Source: Chloroflexi bacterium OHK40 (GTDB lineage Bacteria; Chloroflexota; Chloroflexia; Chloroflexales; Chloroflexaceae). From it: a stretch of 45,892 bases of DNA. The number at the start of each line of letters is the position of its first letter. Position 1 is the stretch's first letter. The translations under genes were made by a program, and so were the position numbers. The notes beneath the pieces are model-generated. The model had not been told where the DNA came from. It saw only the letters and a program-made list of their open reading frames with translations, and made no database searches. Shown piece after piece: positions 7,130-16,484 of this stretch. The stretch spans positions 1 to 45,892 of the forward strand of contig SFCB01000031.1 in the NCBI GenBank assembly GCA_004367505.1, written 5' to 3'.

Positions 7130-8230
7130 GTGGACGTCCTACGTGCGGTGCTTGTCCAGGATATGGCCCGCGCCCTGCTGCTCGCTGCCGCAGCATTTGT
7201 GCTGACCCTGTTTGTCGGCGCGTGGTGGGTGCGCTTCGCCCGTCGTCATAAGCTGGGCAAGCAGATCCGCATCGACGGCCCGCAAAGCCATATGACCAAA
7301 ATGGGCACGCCGACGATGGGCGGCGTGATGGTGGTGAGCACGGTAGTGCTGCTGACCGTGCTCTTCAATCTGGTGGACCGCTGGTCCATGTTGCTGCCGC
7401 TGGTGGTGCTGGTAAGCTTTGCGGTGCTCGGCGGTGTGGACGACTGGATGACGCTCACCGGCTCGCAGTCCAGGACCTACGGCTTCACGGTGCGCTACAA
7501 GTTCTGGCTGATGATGGCGGTGGCCTTTATCGCGAGCCTGGCCCTGTACCTGCCTCCGCCCTTCGGGCTGGGGCACGAGGGGAAGTTGCAGATCCCCTTC
7601 GTCGGTGAGTTGAATATCGGCCCCTGGTTCATCCCGATTGCAACGCTGATCATCGTCTTCATCTCCAATGCAGTCAACCTCACCGATGGGCTCGACAGCC
7701 TGGCAGGTTGGAACCTGACGCTGGCATTTGCCTCCTACGGGGTGATGACCTTCCTCGCCGAGCCGCGCCTCACCAACCTGATGGCCTTCTGCTTCACGCT
7801 CGTGGGCGCGTGCGCCGCCTTCCTCTGGTACAACGCTCACCCCGCCCAGGTCTTTATGGGTGATCTCGGGGCCCTGGCGCTCGGGGCCACGCTGGCGATC
7901 GTCGCGTTGCAGTCGCAGCAGTGGCTGCTGCTGCCCGTGGTGGGGATCGTGTTCGTGGCCGAGGCCGTTTCGGTGATCCTGCAAACCGGCTACTTCAAGT
8001 GGACGAAGTGGCGCTTTGGGCAGGGCCGGCGGATCTTTAAGATGGCGCCCCTGCATCACCACTTTGAACTGCTCGGCTGGAGCCAGGTGCAGGTGACCCA
8101 GCGCTTCGTGCTGGTGGGCACCGTGGCCGCGATGGTCGGGATCTCCCTCGCGCTCCTCTTCGCTGCGCCTCGCCCCTCCGAACGGGCCGACCAGACGCCG
8201 CTGACCCAGGTGGTGGAGACGATGCCGTGA
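7130..8230 (+). CDS. mraY: Phospho-MurNAc-pentapeptide transferase MraY
   Basis: A 366-residue integral membrane enzyme that transfers phospho-MurNAc-pentapeptide from UDP to undecaprenyl phosphate, forming lipid I. It has about ten hydrophobic segments. Family motifs visible are GTPTMGG near residue 59, the Asp pair in GGVDDW, NAVNLTDGLDSLAG with catalytic Asp, MGDLGALALG and APLHHHFELLGW. The GTG start follows murF by one base and uses a GGAGGAGGAG ribosome binding site lying in the last murF codons, so the two are probably translationally coupled. Confidence 0.96.
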   Translation: MDVLRAVLVQDMARALLLAAAAFVLTLFVGAWWVRFARRHKLGKQIRIDGPQSHMTKMGTPTMGGVMVVSTVVLLTVLFNLVDRWSMLLPLVVLVSFAVLGGVDDWMTLTGSQSRTYGFTVRYKFWLMMAVAFIASLALYLPPPFGLGHEGKLQIPFVGELNIGPWFIPIATLIIVFISNAVNLTDGLDSLAGWNLTLAFASYGVMTFLAEPRLTNLMAFCFTLVGACAAFLWYNAHPAQVFMGDLGALALGATLAIVALQSQQWLLLPVVGIVFVAEAVSVILQTGYFKWTKWRFGQGRRIFKMAPLHHHFELLGWSQVQVTQRFVLVGTVAAMVGISLALLFAAPRPSERADQTPLTQVVETMP

Positions 8231-8243
8231 GCGGGAGGCGGCT

Positions 8244-9821
8244 ATGTCAGGGCGGGTAACAACACAGTCAGCCGACGCTCTGCGTGGTAAGCGGGCGCTC
8301 GTGATGGGCCTCGGGGTTCACGGTGGTGGTCTGGGCGTTGCCCGCTGGTTGCTGCGCCAGGGGGCTGAGGTTACTGTAACCGATACGGCAAGCCGCGAGG
8401 CGCTCGCCGCACCAATCGCGGCCCTGGACGAGGCCGCCGGGGCGCTGGGGGCAACGGTGGCCTACACGCTCGGCGAACACCGGGCAGAGGATTTCCAGAG
8501 CCACGAACTCGTGGTCGTCAACCCGGCGGTGCGCCCCGACTCGCCCTGGCTCGCGCTGGCTGCCGAGTCTGGCGCCGCCGTCGAGACGGAGATGACGCTC
8601 TTCTTTCGGGCCTGCCGGGGCACCATCCTCGGAGTGACGGGCACGAAGGGGAAGACCACGACAGCGCTCCTGCTCGCCGCGATGCTGCGTGAGCGCTACC
8701 CGGATGTGGTGGCGGCCGGCAACCTGCGCGTCTCGGCACTTGAGGCGCTGGAGGGGATCGGCCCGGCAACGCCGGTGGTGCTGGAGCTGTCGAGCTTCCA
8801 GTTGGAGCGGCTCGGCGCCGCCGGGCTGAGCCCGCGCATGAGCCTGATCACTAATCTCTCGCCGGACCATCTGAACTGGCACGGCACGCTGGAGGCCTAC
8901 GCGGCGGCCAAACGCCAGATCTACTGGCACCAGCCCGCCGATGGGGCCGTGGCGCTGAATGGCTGCGACGATGCGAGCGCGGAGTATTGTACGCTCTGGG
9001 ACGAAGGGCTCAACCGGCGGGGCGGGCGGCCGATCTGGGTTGCCGCTGGCCCGAGTTGGTCGCGCGAGCGCAGCCGCTACCCCCACCGGGTGCTGCGGGC
9101 CGTGCCGACGACGGTAGAGCGGCGCGGCGGGGTGGTGATCTGGAGCGACTTGGCTGGTGCCTTCGGTGCGCGCACGCCGCTCGCCGGCGAGCCCCTGTTC
9201 AGCCCGGAAGACTTACGGGTGCCTGGCGCGCATAACCTCTACAATGCGATGGCGGCGGCGGCGCTGGCGCGGGCCTACGGTGTGGACGGGGAGGGCATCC
9301 GCGCGGCGATCCGGGGCTTTGAGGGGGTGGAGCACCGCCTGGAGCTCGTGCGCGAGCTCGATGGGGTGCGCTATGTCAACGATACTACGGCCACCAATCC
9401 GGCGGCGGCGCTGGCCGCGCTGGCCGCTACCGCGCCGCCGATCGTGCTGATCGCAGGTGGAGCCGATAAGGAGTTGGAGTTCGCGGCGCTCGGCGCGGCC
9501 ATTGCCCGGAGTGTCAAGGGGCTGGTTCTGCTGGCGGGGAGCGCGACGCCACGGTTGCTTGAGGCAGTGGCGGCGTGCGGTACAGGCACTGGCGATGCGG
9601 CGCTGCCGGGGCGTTCGCACGGTCACATTGATCTGCCAGCCACATCCCGCCCCGTGATCGTGGGGCCGTACAGCGACTTTGCCGAAGCCGTCCGGGCGGC
9701 CAGGGAGCTGGCCGGGCCGGGCGACACGGTGCTCCTCTCCCCCGGCTGCGCCAGCTTCGGGATGTTCCGCAACGAATTTCACCGCGGCGAGGAGTTCCGG
9801 AAGATCGTCGCCGAGCTCTAG
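8244..9821 (+). CDS. murD: UDP-MurNAc-L-Ala:D-Glu ligase MurD
   Basis: A 525-residue Mur ligase that adds D-glutamate to UDP-MurNAc-L-Ala. The N-terminal Rossmann part carries GLGVHGGGLGVARWL. The P-loop is GVTGTKGKTTT, followed by LSSFQLERL, TNLSPDHLNWHGT and, in the C-terminal domain, VNDTTATNPAAALAAL and LSPGCASFGMFRNEF. It is longer than the usual 450 residues, mainly through a segment at about 240-330 and a Gly-rich one near 445-475. Start ATG has GGGAGG 5 bases upstream. Thirteen bases separate it from mraY. Confidence 0.95.
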   Translation: MSGRVTTQSADALRGKRALVMGLGVHGGGLGVARWLLRQGAEVTVTDTASREALAAPIAALDEAAGALGATVAYTLGEHRAEDFQSHELVVVNPAVRPDSPWLALAAESGAAVETEMTLFFRACRGTILGVTGTKGKTTTALLLAAMLRERYPDVVAAGNLRVSALEALEGIGPATPVVLELSSFQLERLGAAGLSPRMSLITNLSPDHLNWHGTLEAYAAAKRQIYWHQPADGAVALNGCDDASAEYCTLWDEGLNRRGGRPIWVAAGPSWSRERSRYPHRVLRAVPTTVERRGGVVIWSDLAGAFGARTPLAGEPLFSPEDLRVPGAHNLYNAMAAAALARAYGVDGEGIRAAIRGFEGVEHRLELVRELDGVRYVNDTTATNPAAALAALAATAPPIVLIAGGADKELEFAALGAAIARSVKGLVLLAGSATPRLLEAVAACGTGTGDAALPGRSHGHIDLPATSRPVIVGPYSDFAEAVRAARELAGPGDTVLLSPGCASFGMFRNEFHRGEEFRKIVAEL

Positions 9822-9827
9822 GAGTTT

Positions 9828-10568
9828 ATGATCCAGCCACCCCATGGCGACGCCCGCCCCGCCACGAGGCCCCGCGTCTGGCTTACCTGGGTCCTGCTCT
9901 GGGCCATCGTCCTGGTCTACGTGATCAGCTGCCTGCTGAGTGGGAGCCTCTTTCAACCGGCCTTCCCGGTGCTGATCGTGCTCGGCGCAAAGGAGAATAG
10001 CCTGGTGGCGGCGGGGGAGTACTGGCGACTGCTCAGTGCAACTTTCCTGCACGCCAATCTGGTGCACATCTTCTTCAACAGCTACGCGCTCTTCGCCCTT
10101 GGCCCGGAGAGCGAGCGGATCTACGGGACGGCCCGCTTCGCCGCCGTCTACTTCATCGCCGGGCTTGGAGGAAGCGTCGCCTCGTACCTGTTCTCGCCCG
10201 CGCCGGCGGTGGGGGCGAGCGGGGCGATCTTCGGCCTGATCGGGGCGCTGGGGATCTTCTACTACCTCAGCCGGCAGGCCCTGGGTGCCTTCGGGCGCAT
10301 GCAGGTGCAGAGCATCGCCTCGATCGCGGCGATCAACCTGGTGATCGGCTTTGCCTCGGCCGGCACAATCGACAACTGGGGGCATATGGGCGGCCTGGTC
10401 AGCGGCCTGCTTGCTGGCCTGGCCCTCGCCCCCCGGCTCAGCGTCGATACAGGGTTTTTCCCGCCCGTGCTGGTGCGGTGGCAGTTACCCTGGGGCTGGG
10501 CCGCCGCCGCCGCCCTCGCGCTGGCGCTTGGCGCCCTGGCCGTGCTGCTCCCGGGGGCCGGGGTGTGA
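9828..10568 (+). CDS. Rhomboid-family intramembrane serine protease
   Basis: A 246-residue polytopic membrane protein with six or more hydrophobic helices. The rhomboid catalytic pattern is clear: the HANLVHIFFNSYAL helix, GASGAIFG with the nucleophile Ser131, and GHMGG with His186 as the second member of the dyad. Rhomboids cleave substrates within or near the membrane. It starts 6 bases after murD with a GGAG site and is transcribed with the cluster. This is not a usual dcw gene, and its substrate is unknown; a role in division or envelope turnover is only suggested by position. Confidence 0.92.
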   Translation: MIQPPHGDARPATRPRVWLTWVLLWAIVLVYVISCLLSGSLFQPAFPVLIVLGAKENSLVAAGEYWRLLSATFLHANLVHIFFNSYALFALGPESERIYGTARFAAVYFIAGLGGSVASYLFSPAPAVGASGAIFGLIGALGIFYYLSRQALGAFGRMQVQSIASIAAINLVIGFASAGTIDNWGHMGGLVSGLLAGLALAPRLSVDTGFFPPVLVRWQLPWGWAAAAALALALGALAVLLPGAGV

Positions 10569-10771
10569 TACCGAGGTGAAGGGATGGCACCGCAGTGGCG
10601 CGGCTCCCACCACGCCCCGGCTGGGTGTGGGTGCATGGCGCCGTTGATGCCGGCCTCGGCGAGGCCGCCGGTGCCCATGGAGCTGCGGTGGTGTATGCCG
10701 GGAGCTGGCGCTACGCGGCTGGATCGGCCCGTGCTCTGCCCCCGTGCCCGGTAGGTTGGTGAGAGGACATC

Positions 10772-12031
10772 GTGAACGACAGGAATGGCAGGCCCGACTA
10801 TCTGCTCCTCGCCACCGTTGGCTCGCTCGTGGCCTTCGGGCTGGTGATGGTCTACAGCTCCAGCTTCGTGGAGGCCTACACCCTCTACGAGAACCAGTAC
10901 TACTACCTGCTGCGCCAGATGGTCGGGGCGGCGATCGGCACCGTCGGCCTGCTCGCGGCTACACGCATCGACTACCGCGTCTGGCGCCGCTACTCCGTCC
11001 AGTTGATGGCCGGCGCGCTGCTGCTGCTCTTCCTGGTGTTGGTGCTGCCGGCCTCAATGACCGAGGTGAACGGCTCCCGCTCGTGGATCCGCTTCGGTGA
11101 GGGGGTCTTCGGGCTCGTGAGCGTACAGCCGGCCGAGTTGGCCAAGTTCGCGATCATCATCTACTTTGCCGATTGGCTCTCGCGGCGCAGCGAGAAGCTC
11201 GGCAATGTGACCTATGGCCTCATCCCCTTCAGCGTGATGCTCGGCCTGGTGTGTGGCCTGGTGATGCTCCAGCCAGACCTTGGTACGACGGTGGTGCTGG
11301 TGATGATCGGTGGGATCATCTACTTCGCGGCGGGGGCCAACCTCTGGCACGTGGCCGGGGCCGCCGGCCTCGGGGCGCTCTCCTTCTGGTTGCTGGTGAA
11401 TGTGGCTGGCTTCCGCAACTACCGGATCGAGGCCTTCAAGGACCCCTGGAAGTACTACGACTCCTTCGGCTTCCAGCCCATCCACGCGATGTTCGCGCTC
11501 GGCAGCGGCGGGATCTTCGGCCAGGGCCTCGGGCAGGGGCGCCAGAAGTTCAACTGGCTTCCCCAGGCCCACACCGACACGATCTATGCGATCATTGGCG
11601 AGGAGCTTGGCCTGGTCGGGACGGTGGCGGTGCTGATCGCCTTTACGATCATCGCCTACCGGGGCTACCGGATTGCGGGCCGGGCGCCGAGCCCCTTCGC
11701 CGCGCTGGTGGCGGTGGGTATCACCAGCTGGATCTGCTTCCAGGCGCTGATCAATATCGCGGTGACGACCTCGCTCATCCCGTTCACCGGGCTGACCCTG
11801 CCTTTCCTCTCGTACGGCGGCACCTCGCTCTACACCTTCATGATCGCCGTCGGGGTGTTGCTGAATATCTCCAGGCACACGGTACGTCATCACCCCCAGG
11901 AGATTACCGATGGCCCGACGCTCCGGCGTGGCCCGGCCCTCGCCATCCCCAACCCTCTTGCTGTCTGGCGGGGGCACGGGCGGCCACGTCTACCCGGCAC
12001 TGGCGGTGGCCGCGGCTATCGCCGACGCTGA
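10772..12031 (+). CDS. ftsW: Lipid II polymerase FtsW (SEDS)
   Basis: A 419-residue SEDS membrane protein, the septal glycosyltransferase that works with FtsI. About ten hydrophobic helices are seen. Conserved stretches are VMVYSSS, NGSRSWIRFG, QPAELAKFA, QPDLGTT, FALGSGGIFGQGLGQGRQKFNWLPQAHTD (split here: FALGSGGIFGQGLG, then QKFNWLPQAHTD), IGEELGLVG and LPFLSYGGTS. GTG start with a GAGAGGA site. The last 40 residues or so are basic, Gly-rich and read through the start of murG in another frame, so the functional protein probably ends shortly after LLNISR. A 203-bp spacer separates it from the rhomboid gene; it holds only hairpins such as GGCCTC/GAGGCC. Confidence 0.95.
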   Translation: MNDRNGRPDYLLLATVGSLVAFGLVMVYSSSFVEAYTLYENQYYYLLRQMVGAAIGTVGLLAATRIDYRVWRRYSVQLMAGALLLLFLVLVLPASMTEVNGSRSWIRFGEGVFGLVSVQPAELAKFAIIIYFADWLSRRSEKLGNVTYGLIPFSVMLGLVCGLVMLQPDLGTTVVLVMIGGIIYFAAGANLWHVAGAAGLGALSFWLLVNVAGFRNYRIEAFKDPWKYYDSFGFQPIHAMFALGSGGIFGQGLGQGRQKFNWLPQAHTDTIYAIIGEELGLVGTVAVLIAFTIIAYRGYRIAGRAPSPFAALVAVGITSWICFQALINIAVTTSLIPFTGLTLPFLSYGGTSLYTFMIAVGVLLNISRHTVRHHPQEITDGPTLRRGPALAIPNPLAVWRGHGRPRLPGTGGGRGYRRR

Positions 12032-13289
12032 CACGGCGCTTGCAGCCGAGTACCAGGCGCGAGCCGCTCCAGCGGCCAGCGGTGCTTCCTGGTCCCTGGT
12101 GTACGTGGGGAGTGTGGGCGGGATGGAGGAGCGGATCGTGGCTGCCGAGAGCCGGCTGCCCTTCCGGGCGCTGCCGGCGGCCGCTGTGCGCGGACGTGGC
12201 CCGCTCCAGTTGGCTCGTGGCGCTGCGGTGACCCTGGCTGGAATCCGAGCGGCCCGCCGGCTGATCGATGAGTTGCGGCCCCGCGCCATCCTCGGCACTG
12301 GCGGCTACGTGTGTGTGCCGCTCTTCCTGGCGGCACGGCTGGCAGGCGTGCCGACGATGGTCTACCTCCCCGATGTAGTGCCGGGCCTGGCCGTCCGTTT
12401 CCTCTCGCGGATCGCCACGTTGACGGCGGTGAATGTGGAGGACGCGGCGAGGTATTTACGCTTGCCAGTTTACGATGTACGATGGGAGGATAGGTCGGCA
12501 ACGCAGCAGAACGTGAAATTGCCAGACGTAGGGCGTCAATTGATCGTGACGGGCTACCCGGTGCGGGCCGAGCTCTTCGGGCAAGATCGGGCGGCCTGCC
12601 GGCGGGCCTTCGGGCTCGCCAGCGAGTTGCCCGTGGTACTGGTGTATGGGGGGAGCCGTGGGGCTCGCTCGCTGAACCGGGCGATTGAGGTCCTGCTGCC
12701 CGATCTACTCGCCCACTGCCAGGTTGTCCACGTGTGTGGGCGCGAGGGCGATGAGGTCTGGCTGCAGGCGGCCGCAGCGCGCCTGCCTACGGCGCTCCAG
12801 GGGCGCTACCGGCTCTTCCCCTACCTCGAGAGCGGTGCCGGGCCGCCAGGGGCAGGGGGCGGCGCGCGCGGGGATGGCGATCGCGCGGAGGGCGCTTCGA
12901 GCCCGCCCCTCCCGGCGCCCGGGGGAGCGTCGATGGTGGCGGCCTTTGGCGCGGCCGACCTGGCGGTGTGCCGCAGCGGCGCCTCCACGCTGGCAGAGTT
13001 GCCGGCAGCCGGGCTGCCAGCAGTGCTGGTGCCCTACCCGTATGTGCACCAGGACGAAAACGCCGACTACCTGGTGCGGCGCGGCGCGGCAGTCAAAGTG
13101 GCAGACGAGGCGATGCTTGGGAGTGGCAGGCCCGGCGATGGGCCGCTCTTCCAGCAGGTGATCCGACTCATCCAGGACGAGCACGAGCGACAACGCATGG
13201 CAGAGCGGAGTAGGGCGCTGGCCCGGCCGGACGCGGCACGGCATCTGGCCCAGGCGCTCCTCAGCCTCGCCGCAAGGAGTGGTGGCTGA
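11910..13289 (+). CDS. murG: Lipid II synthase MurG
   Basis: A 459-residue GT-B glycosyltransferase, about 100 longer than Escherichia coli MurG. It adds GlcNAc to lipid I at the inner membrane face. Signatures are SGGGTGGHVYPALAVA, GTGGYVCVP, VTGYPVR, YGGSRGARSLN, CRSGASTLAELPAAGLPAVLVPYPY and HQDENA. Extra length comes from an unusual in-frame insertion at about residues 185-205 and a Gly/Ala/Pro-rich low-complexity stretch at about 310-345. The ATG has AGGAG at 11898-11902 and lies 122 bp inside ftsW in a different frame. Confidence 0.93.
   Translation: MARRSGVARPSPSPTLLLSGGGTGGHVYPALAVAAAIADADTALAAEYQARAAPAASGASWSLVYVGSVGGMEERIVAAESRLPFRALPAAAVRGRGPLQLARGAAVTLAGIRAARRLIDELRPRAILGTGGYVCVPLFLAARLAGVPTMVYLPDVVPGLAVRFLSRIATLTAVNVEDAARYLRLPVYDVRWEDRSATQQNVKLPDVGRQLIVTGYPVRAELFGQDRAACRRAFGLASELPVVLVYGGSRGARSLNRAIEVLLPDLLAHCQVVHVCGREGDEVWLQAAAARLPTALQGRYRLFPYLESGAGPPGAGGGARGDGDRAEGASSPPLPAPGGASMVAAFGAADLAVCRSGASTLAELPAAGLPAVLVPYPYVHQDENADYLVRRGAAVKVADEAMLGSGRPGDGPLFQQVIRLIQDEHERQRMAERSRALARPDAARHLAQALLSLAARSGG
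12462..12525 (+). repeat. In-frame insertion in murG with direct repeats
   Basis: TTGCCAG at 12462-12468 recurs at 12519-12525, exactly 57 bp (19 codons) apart. The DNA between is visibly less GC-rich than its surroundings, contains ACGATGTACGATGGGAGG, and encodes extra residues (about YDVRWEDRSATQQNV) between motifs that normally lie close together. This is what a small insertion with a 7-bp target duplication would leave. Confidence 0.4.
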
Positions 13290-13966
13290 TGTACTTCACG
13301 GAAGCTGGCCGTCTCGTTCCCCCAGGGGTGCTGCTCGGGCCGCTTGCCCAGCCCACCTTCACCCTCAACCTGAGCGGCTTCGCTCTGCTGGTGATCTTCA
13401 TGGCCCTCGGCGGCTACTGGGGTTACCAGCAAGGGCTCCGCAACATCCTCACCCAGGCCATCTGGACGATCGTCGCCTATATCACCACGGTGCAGGGCGG
13501 CACCTTCGTTGTCGACCTGATCAACCGGTTCTGGCAGAACGGGCCGCGCCTGGTCTCCTTCGCGATCGGGCAGGATGTCGGGAGCGCCCCCGTCCTTGAT
13601 CCGCTGATCGACCCGAACTTCCAGGTGCCGCTCTTCTTTCGCTTCCTCACCTTTATTGCACTGGTGCTGCTCGGATTCTTCTTCAATCGGGCTGCCGCCT
13701 GGAAGGGCAATCCCAACCCCAAGGAGCCCCTTGCCCGCCCTCTGGGGCTCTTCGTCGGCGCCTTGATCGTTCTGCTCTGGACGAATGCGGCGGTCGTCTT
13801 CTGGCAGGAGTACAACCTGGGCGGTGGCGGCTTTGGCGGGCCGCTGGCGAATATTCTCAATGTGCTGCCGAACGTGAGCATCCTGATGCCGTCGCTGATC
13901 GCGATCTTCTTCCTGATCCTGATTATCCTGATCGCCTTTAACTTCCCAAAGGTCTGGAAACCCTGA
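13289..13966 (+). CDS. Polytopic membrane protein, unknown
   Basis: A 225-residue protein with about five hydrophobic segments, near residues 28-45, 55-70, 112-130, 148-168 and 200-218. The second segment follows GYWGYQQGLRNILTQAIW, which recalls the CvpA family (membrane proteins with GxxxG-rich early helices), but the match is too weak to name it. Its ATG overlaps the murG stop by one base (TGATG), a sign of translational coupling, and it lies in the cluster between murG and murC. An envelope role is inferred from context only. Confidence 0.75.
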   Translation: MYFTEAGRLVPPGVLLGPLAQPTFTLNLSGFALLVIFMALGGYWGYQQGLRNILTQAIWTIVAYITTVQGGTFVVDLINRFWQNGPRLVSFAIGQDVGSAPVLDPLIDPNFQVPLFFRFLTFIALVLLGFFFNRAAAWKGNPNPKEPLARPLGLFVGALIVLLWTNAAVVFWQEYNLGGGGFGGPLANILNVLPNVSILMPSLIAIFFLILIILIAFNFPKVWKP

Positions 13967-14047
13967 GCCTCCAGCCCGCGCGGGTGGCCTCGGATGCTGA
14001 GTTGGCCAGGCTGGAACGCAGTCGGGGAGCCCTTGTCGCACGTGTCA

Positions 14048-15466
14048 ATGCCCATGCACTACCATATCGTCGGGATTGCTGGGGCCGGAATGAGCGCGAT
14101 CGCGAGCCTGCTGCTTGAGCAGGGTCATACGGTGAGCGGCTCGGACCTGGCCGCCAACCGGCTGACGGCTGCCCTCGCCGCTCGCGGCGCTCGGGTGCGC
14201 CAGGGCCATAGCCCGGACTACGTCGCCGGTGCCGATGCCGTTGTCGCGACGGCGGCCGTGCGGGCGGACCACCCGGAGCTGGCGGCGGCTCGCGCTGCGG
14301 GTATTCCGGTGGTGAGCCGGGCCGAGCTGTGGCGGCAGTGGTCGCGGGAGCGCAGGGTGGTGGCTGTGGCGGGTACCCACGGGAAGACGACCACCAGCGC
14401 GATGATCGCCGTGGCCCTGCGCGGGGCCGGGGTGGAGGCCGGCTACCTGATCGGGGCCGAGGTACCCGATCTGGGCGGCAACGCGGCCTGGGGGGCGCCC
14501 GATGCCCCCCTGGTGGTTGAGGCCGATGAGTATGAGTGGGCCTTCCTCGCACTCACGCCCGATGTGGCGGTGATTACCAACGTTGAGTGGGACCACCCGG
14601 ACATTTACCCGAGTGAGGCGGACTACCAGGATGCCTTTGCTGCCTTCGCGGCGCTGGTGCCCGATCAGCGCCGGCTGATCGTCTGTGGTGACGACCCGGG
14701 CGCGATGGCCCTCGCTGTCCCCGATGCGACGCTCTACGGGATCGAGGAGGCCCTGGCGCGGGACCCGGTCTCCTGTCGCCTGGCGCCGCTGGACTGGACG
14801 GCCAGCGGGGTGGGGCCCACGGCCGAGGGTGGGATGCGCTACGACCTGTGGCGCTACAGCCGGCGTCGGATGGCCCAGCAGCGCGTAGGTGCCTGTGAGC
14901 TGCGTGTGCCCGGCGCGCACAATGTGCGCAACGCGCTGGCTGCCCTGGCTGCCTGTGAGGCGCTCGGCGCCGAGATGGCGGCGGCGGCGGCGGCCCTGGC
15001 CCGCTACCGTGGCAGCGCGCGTCGCTTCGAGCTCAAGGGCGAGGCTGGCGGTGTCACAGTGATCGATGACTATGCCCACCACCCCACCGAGGTGCGGGCT
15101 ACCCTCGCGGCCGCCAGGGCGCGCTACCCCGGCCGGCGCTTGCTGGTCTACCTGCAGCCCCACACCTTCAGCCGCACCCGGGCCCTGCTCGATGCCTGGG
15201 CCGAGGCCTGTGGCGACGCCGACATCCTGCTGGTGGGCGACATCTACGCGGCGCGGGAGCGCGGCGATGGCCCCGCTCTGGCTCGTGAGTTGGCTGCCCG
15301 CATCGTCGCAGCCGGCGTCGATGCGCGACCAGCCGGTGATGTGACCAGCGCCGCCGCCGCTGTGATTGCCCTGGCAACCCCCGGGGATGTGCTGCTGACG
15401 ATGGGCGCTGGCGACGGAGATGGGGTAGGGATGATGGTTCTGAACGAGCTGCGGAGCCTGCCCTAG
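14048..15466 (+). CDS. murC: UDP-MurNAc:L-Ala ligase MurC
   Basis: A 472-residue Mur ligase that attaches L-Ala to UDP-MurNAc, the first peptide step. Motifs are [14 protein letters not shown] at the N-terminus, [14 protein letters not shown] (P-loop), [35 protein letters not shown] and [14 protein letters not shown]. The frame is open from 13994, but the ATG at 14048 puts the nucleotide-binding motif right at the N-terminus as is usual; a GTG at 14042 is possible. No strong ribosome binding site is seen for any of them. It lies 81 bp after the membrane protein gene. Confidence 0.95.
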   Translation: MPMHYHIVGIAGAGMSAIASLLLEQGHTVSGSDLAANRLTAALAARGARVRQGHSPDYVAGADAVVATAAVRADHPELAAARAAGIPVVSRAELWRQWSRERRVVAVAGTHGKTTTSAMIAVALRGAGVEAGYLIGAEVPDLGGNAAWGAPDAPLVVEADEYEWAFLALTPDVAVITNVEWDHPDIYPSEADYQDAFAAFAALVPDQRRLIVCGDDPGAMALAVPDATLYGIEEALARDPVSCRLAPLDWTASGVGPTAEGGMRYDLWRYSRRRMAQQRVGACELRVPGAHNVRNALAALAACEALGAEMAAAAAALARYRGSARRFELKGEAGGVTVIDDYAHHPTEVRATLAAARARYPGRRLLVYLQPHTFSRTRALLDAWAEACGDADILLVGDIYAARERGDGPALARELAARIVAAGVDARPAGDVTSAAAAVIALATPGDVLLTMGAGDGDGVGMMVLNELRSLP

Positions 15467-15513
15467 CGCTGCCTGGACGCGGCGCTTCCGATCTTGAGAA
15501 TGACACCGATCCC

Positions 15514-16428
15514 ATGACGATGCCTCCTCCCCCCATCCCCCTCCGAGAGCAGGAGCCGATGAGCCGCCACACCTCCTGGCGGGCCGGCGGGCCGGCGCGC
15601 TACTACGCCACGCCAGCGACGCCTGAAGAGGCGCGCGCCCTCGCGGCCTGGGCGCAGAGGGCTGGCCTCCCGCTGATCTGGGCTGGTCGTGGGACGAACA
15701 GCCTCGTTCGCGACGAAGGCTATCCGGGGGTGGTCGCCGCGTACCGCGCCCAGGCGTGGCAGCTCGACGAGGCTGGCGAAACAGCCCTGCTGCGGGTTGA
15801 GGCTGGCGCGCCGATGGCCGGCCTGGCCCGGCGGCTCTGCGCGATGGGCTGGGCCGGGCTGGAATGGGCCGAGGGGCTTCCTGGCACCGTGGGTGGCGCG
15901 GTCTTCGGCAATGCTGGTTGCTATGGCGGCGATACCGCCGGCGTGCTCCACAGTGCGGAGCTGCTGATCGGCGAGCGCGTGGAGGTGTGGCCGGTGGAGC
16001 GGCTGGGCTATGGGTACAGGACGAGCGCGCTCAAAGAGCAAGGCCAGGCCGAGGCAAGGGAAGGTGTCGCTTCGCCTCCTCCGCTCATTCTCGCGGCCAC
16101 CTTCAGGCTCACGCGGGGCGACCCGCTAGCTCTGGTGGAGCGCGCGGCGGTGATCGCGGCCGAGCGCAAGGGCAAGACGCCCTCGGGCAGTTCCTGCGGG
16201 AGCGTCTTCAAGAATCCGCCCGGGGAGAGCGCGGGACGTCTGATCGAGCGGGCCGGCTTGAAGGGGCGGCAGGTGGGCGGGGCCGTAATCAGCCCCTTAC
16301 ACGCCAACTATATCGTTAATATGGGCGGGGCGACTGCCAGCGACATCCTTGCCCTGGCCGCGCTTGCCCGGGCCGAGGTGTGGGCTCGTTTCGGCATCGA
16401 GTTGGAGCTTGAGGTGCGCGTGATCTGA
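15514..16428 (+). CDS. murB: UDP-N-acetylenolpyruvoylglucosamine reductase MurB
   Basis: A 304-residue FAD enzyme that reduces UDP-GlcNAc-enolpyruvate to UDP-MurNAc with NADPH. Seen are [12 protein letters not shown] at the start of the FAD domain, [40 protein letters not shown] with the Ser expected to act as acid, [12 protein letters not shown] and HANYIVN. The FAD loop reads [10 protein letters not shown], slightly unlike the common GxGSNLL. The ATG at 15514 keeps the EPMSRHT motif internal; the ATG at 15559 has a better ribosome binding site (AGGAG) but would start inside that motif. murA is not in the window. Confidence 0.94.
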   Translation: MTMPPPPIPLREQEPMSRHTSWRAGGPARYYATPATPEEARALAAWAQRAGLPLIWAGRGTNSLVRDEGYPGVVAAYRAQAWQLDEAGETALLRVEAGAPMAGLARRLCAMGWAGLEWAEGLPGTVGGAVFGNAGCYGGDTAGVLHSAELLIGERVEVWPVERLGYGYRTSALKEQGQAEAREGVASPPPLILAATFRLTRGDPLALVERAAVIAAERKGKTPSGSSCGSVFKNPPGESAGRLIERAGLKGRQVGGAVISPLHANYIVNMGGATASDILALAALARAEVWARFGIELELEVRVI

Positions 16429-16484
16429 CGCCGGCAACGCCTTTACCCCGGGTGTTGCCGGGAGCCATACAGGGAACAGAGCTT

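Noticed and set aside
9213-10385. 390-codon minus-strand frame across murD and the rhomboid gene
   Set aside because: Antisense to two genes with clear catalytic motifs; composition typical of a shadow.
10580-10600. GGGATGGCACCGC upstream of ftsW, recalling the T-box core AGGGTGGNACCGCG
   Set aside because: It has an extra base in the core, no paired terminator/antiterminator, no specifier stem within 200 bp, and ftsW is not a T-box-type gene.
13994-14047. Extended N-terminus of MurC from the ATG at 13994
   Set aside because: The extra 18 residues do not belong to the family, whose nucleotide-binding motif begins within a few residues of the start.
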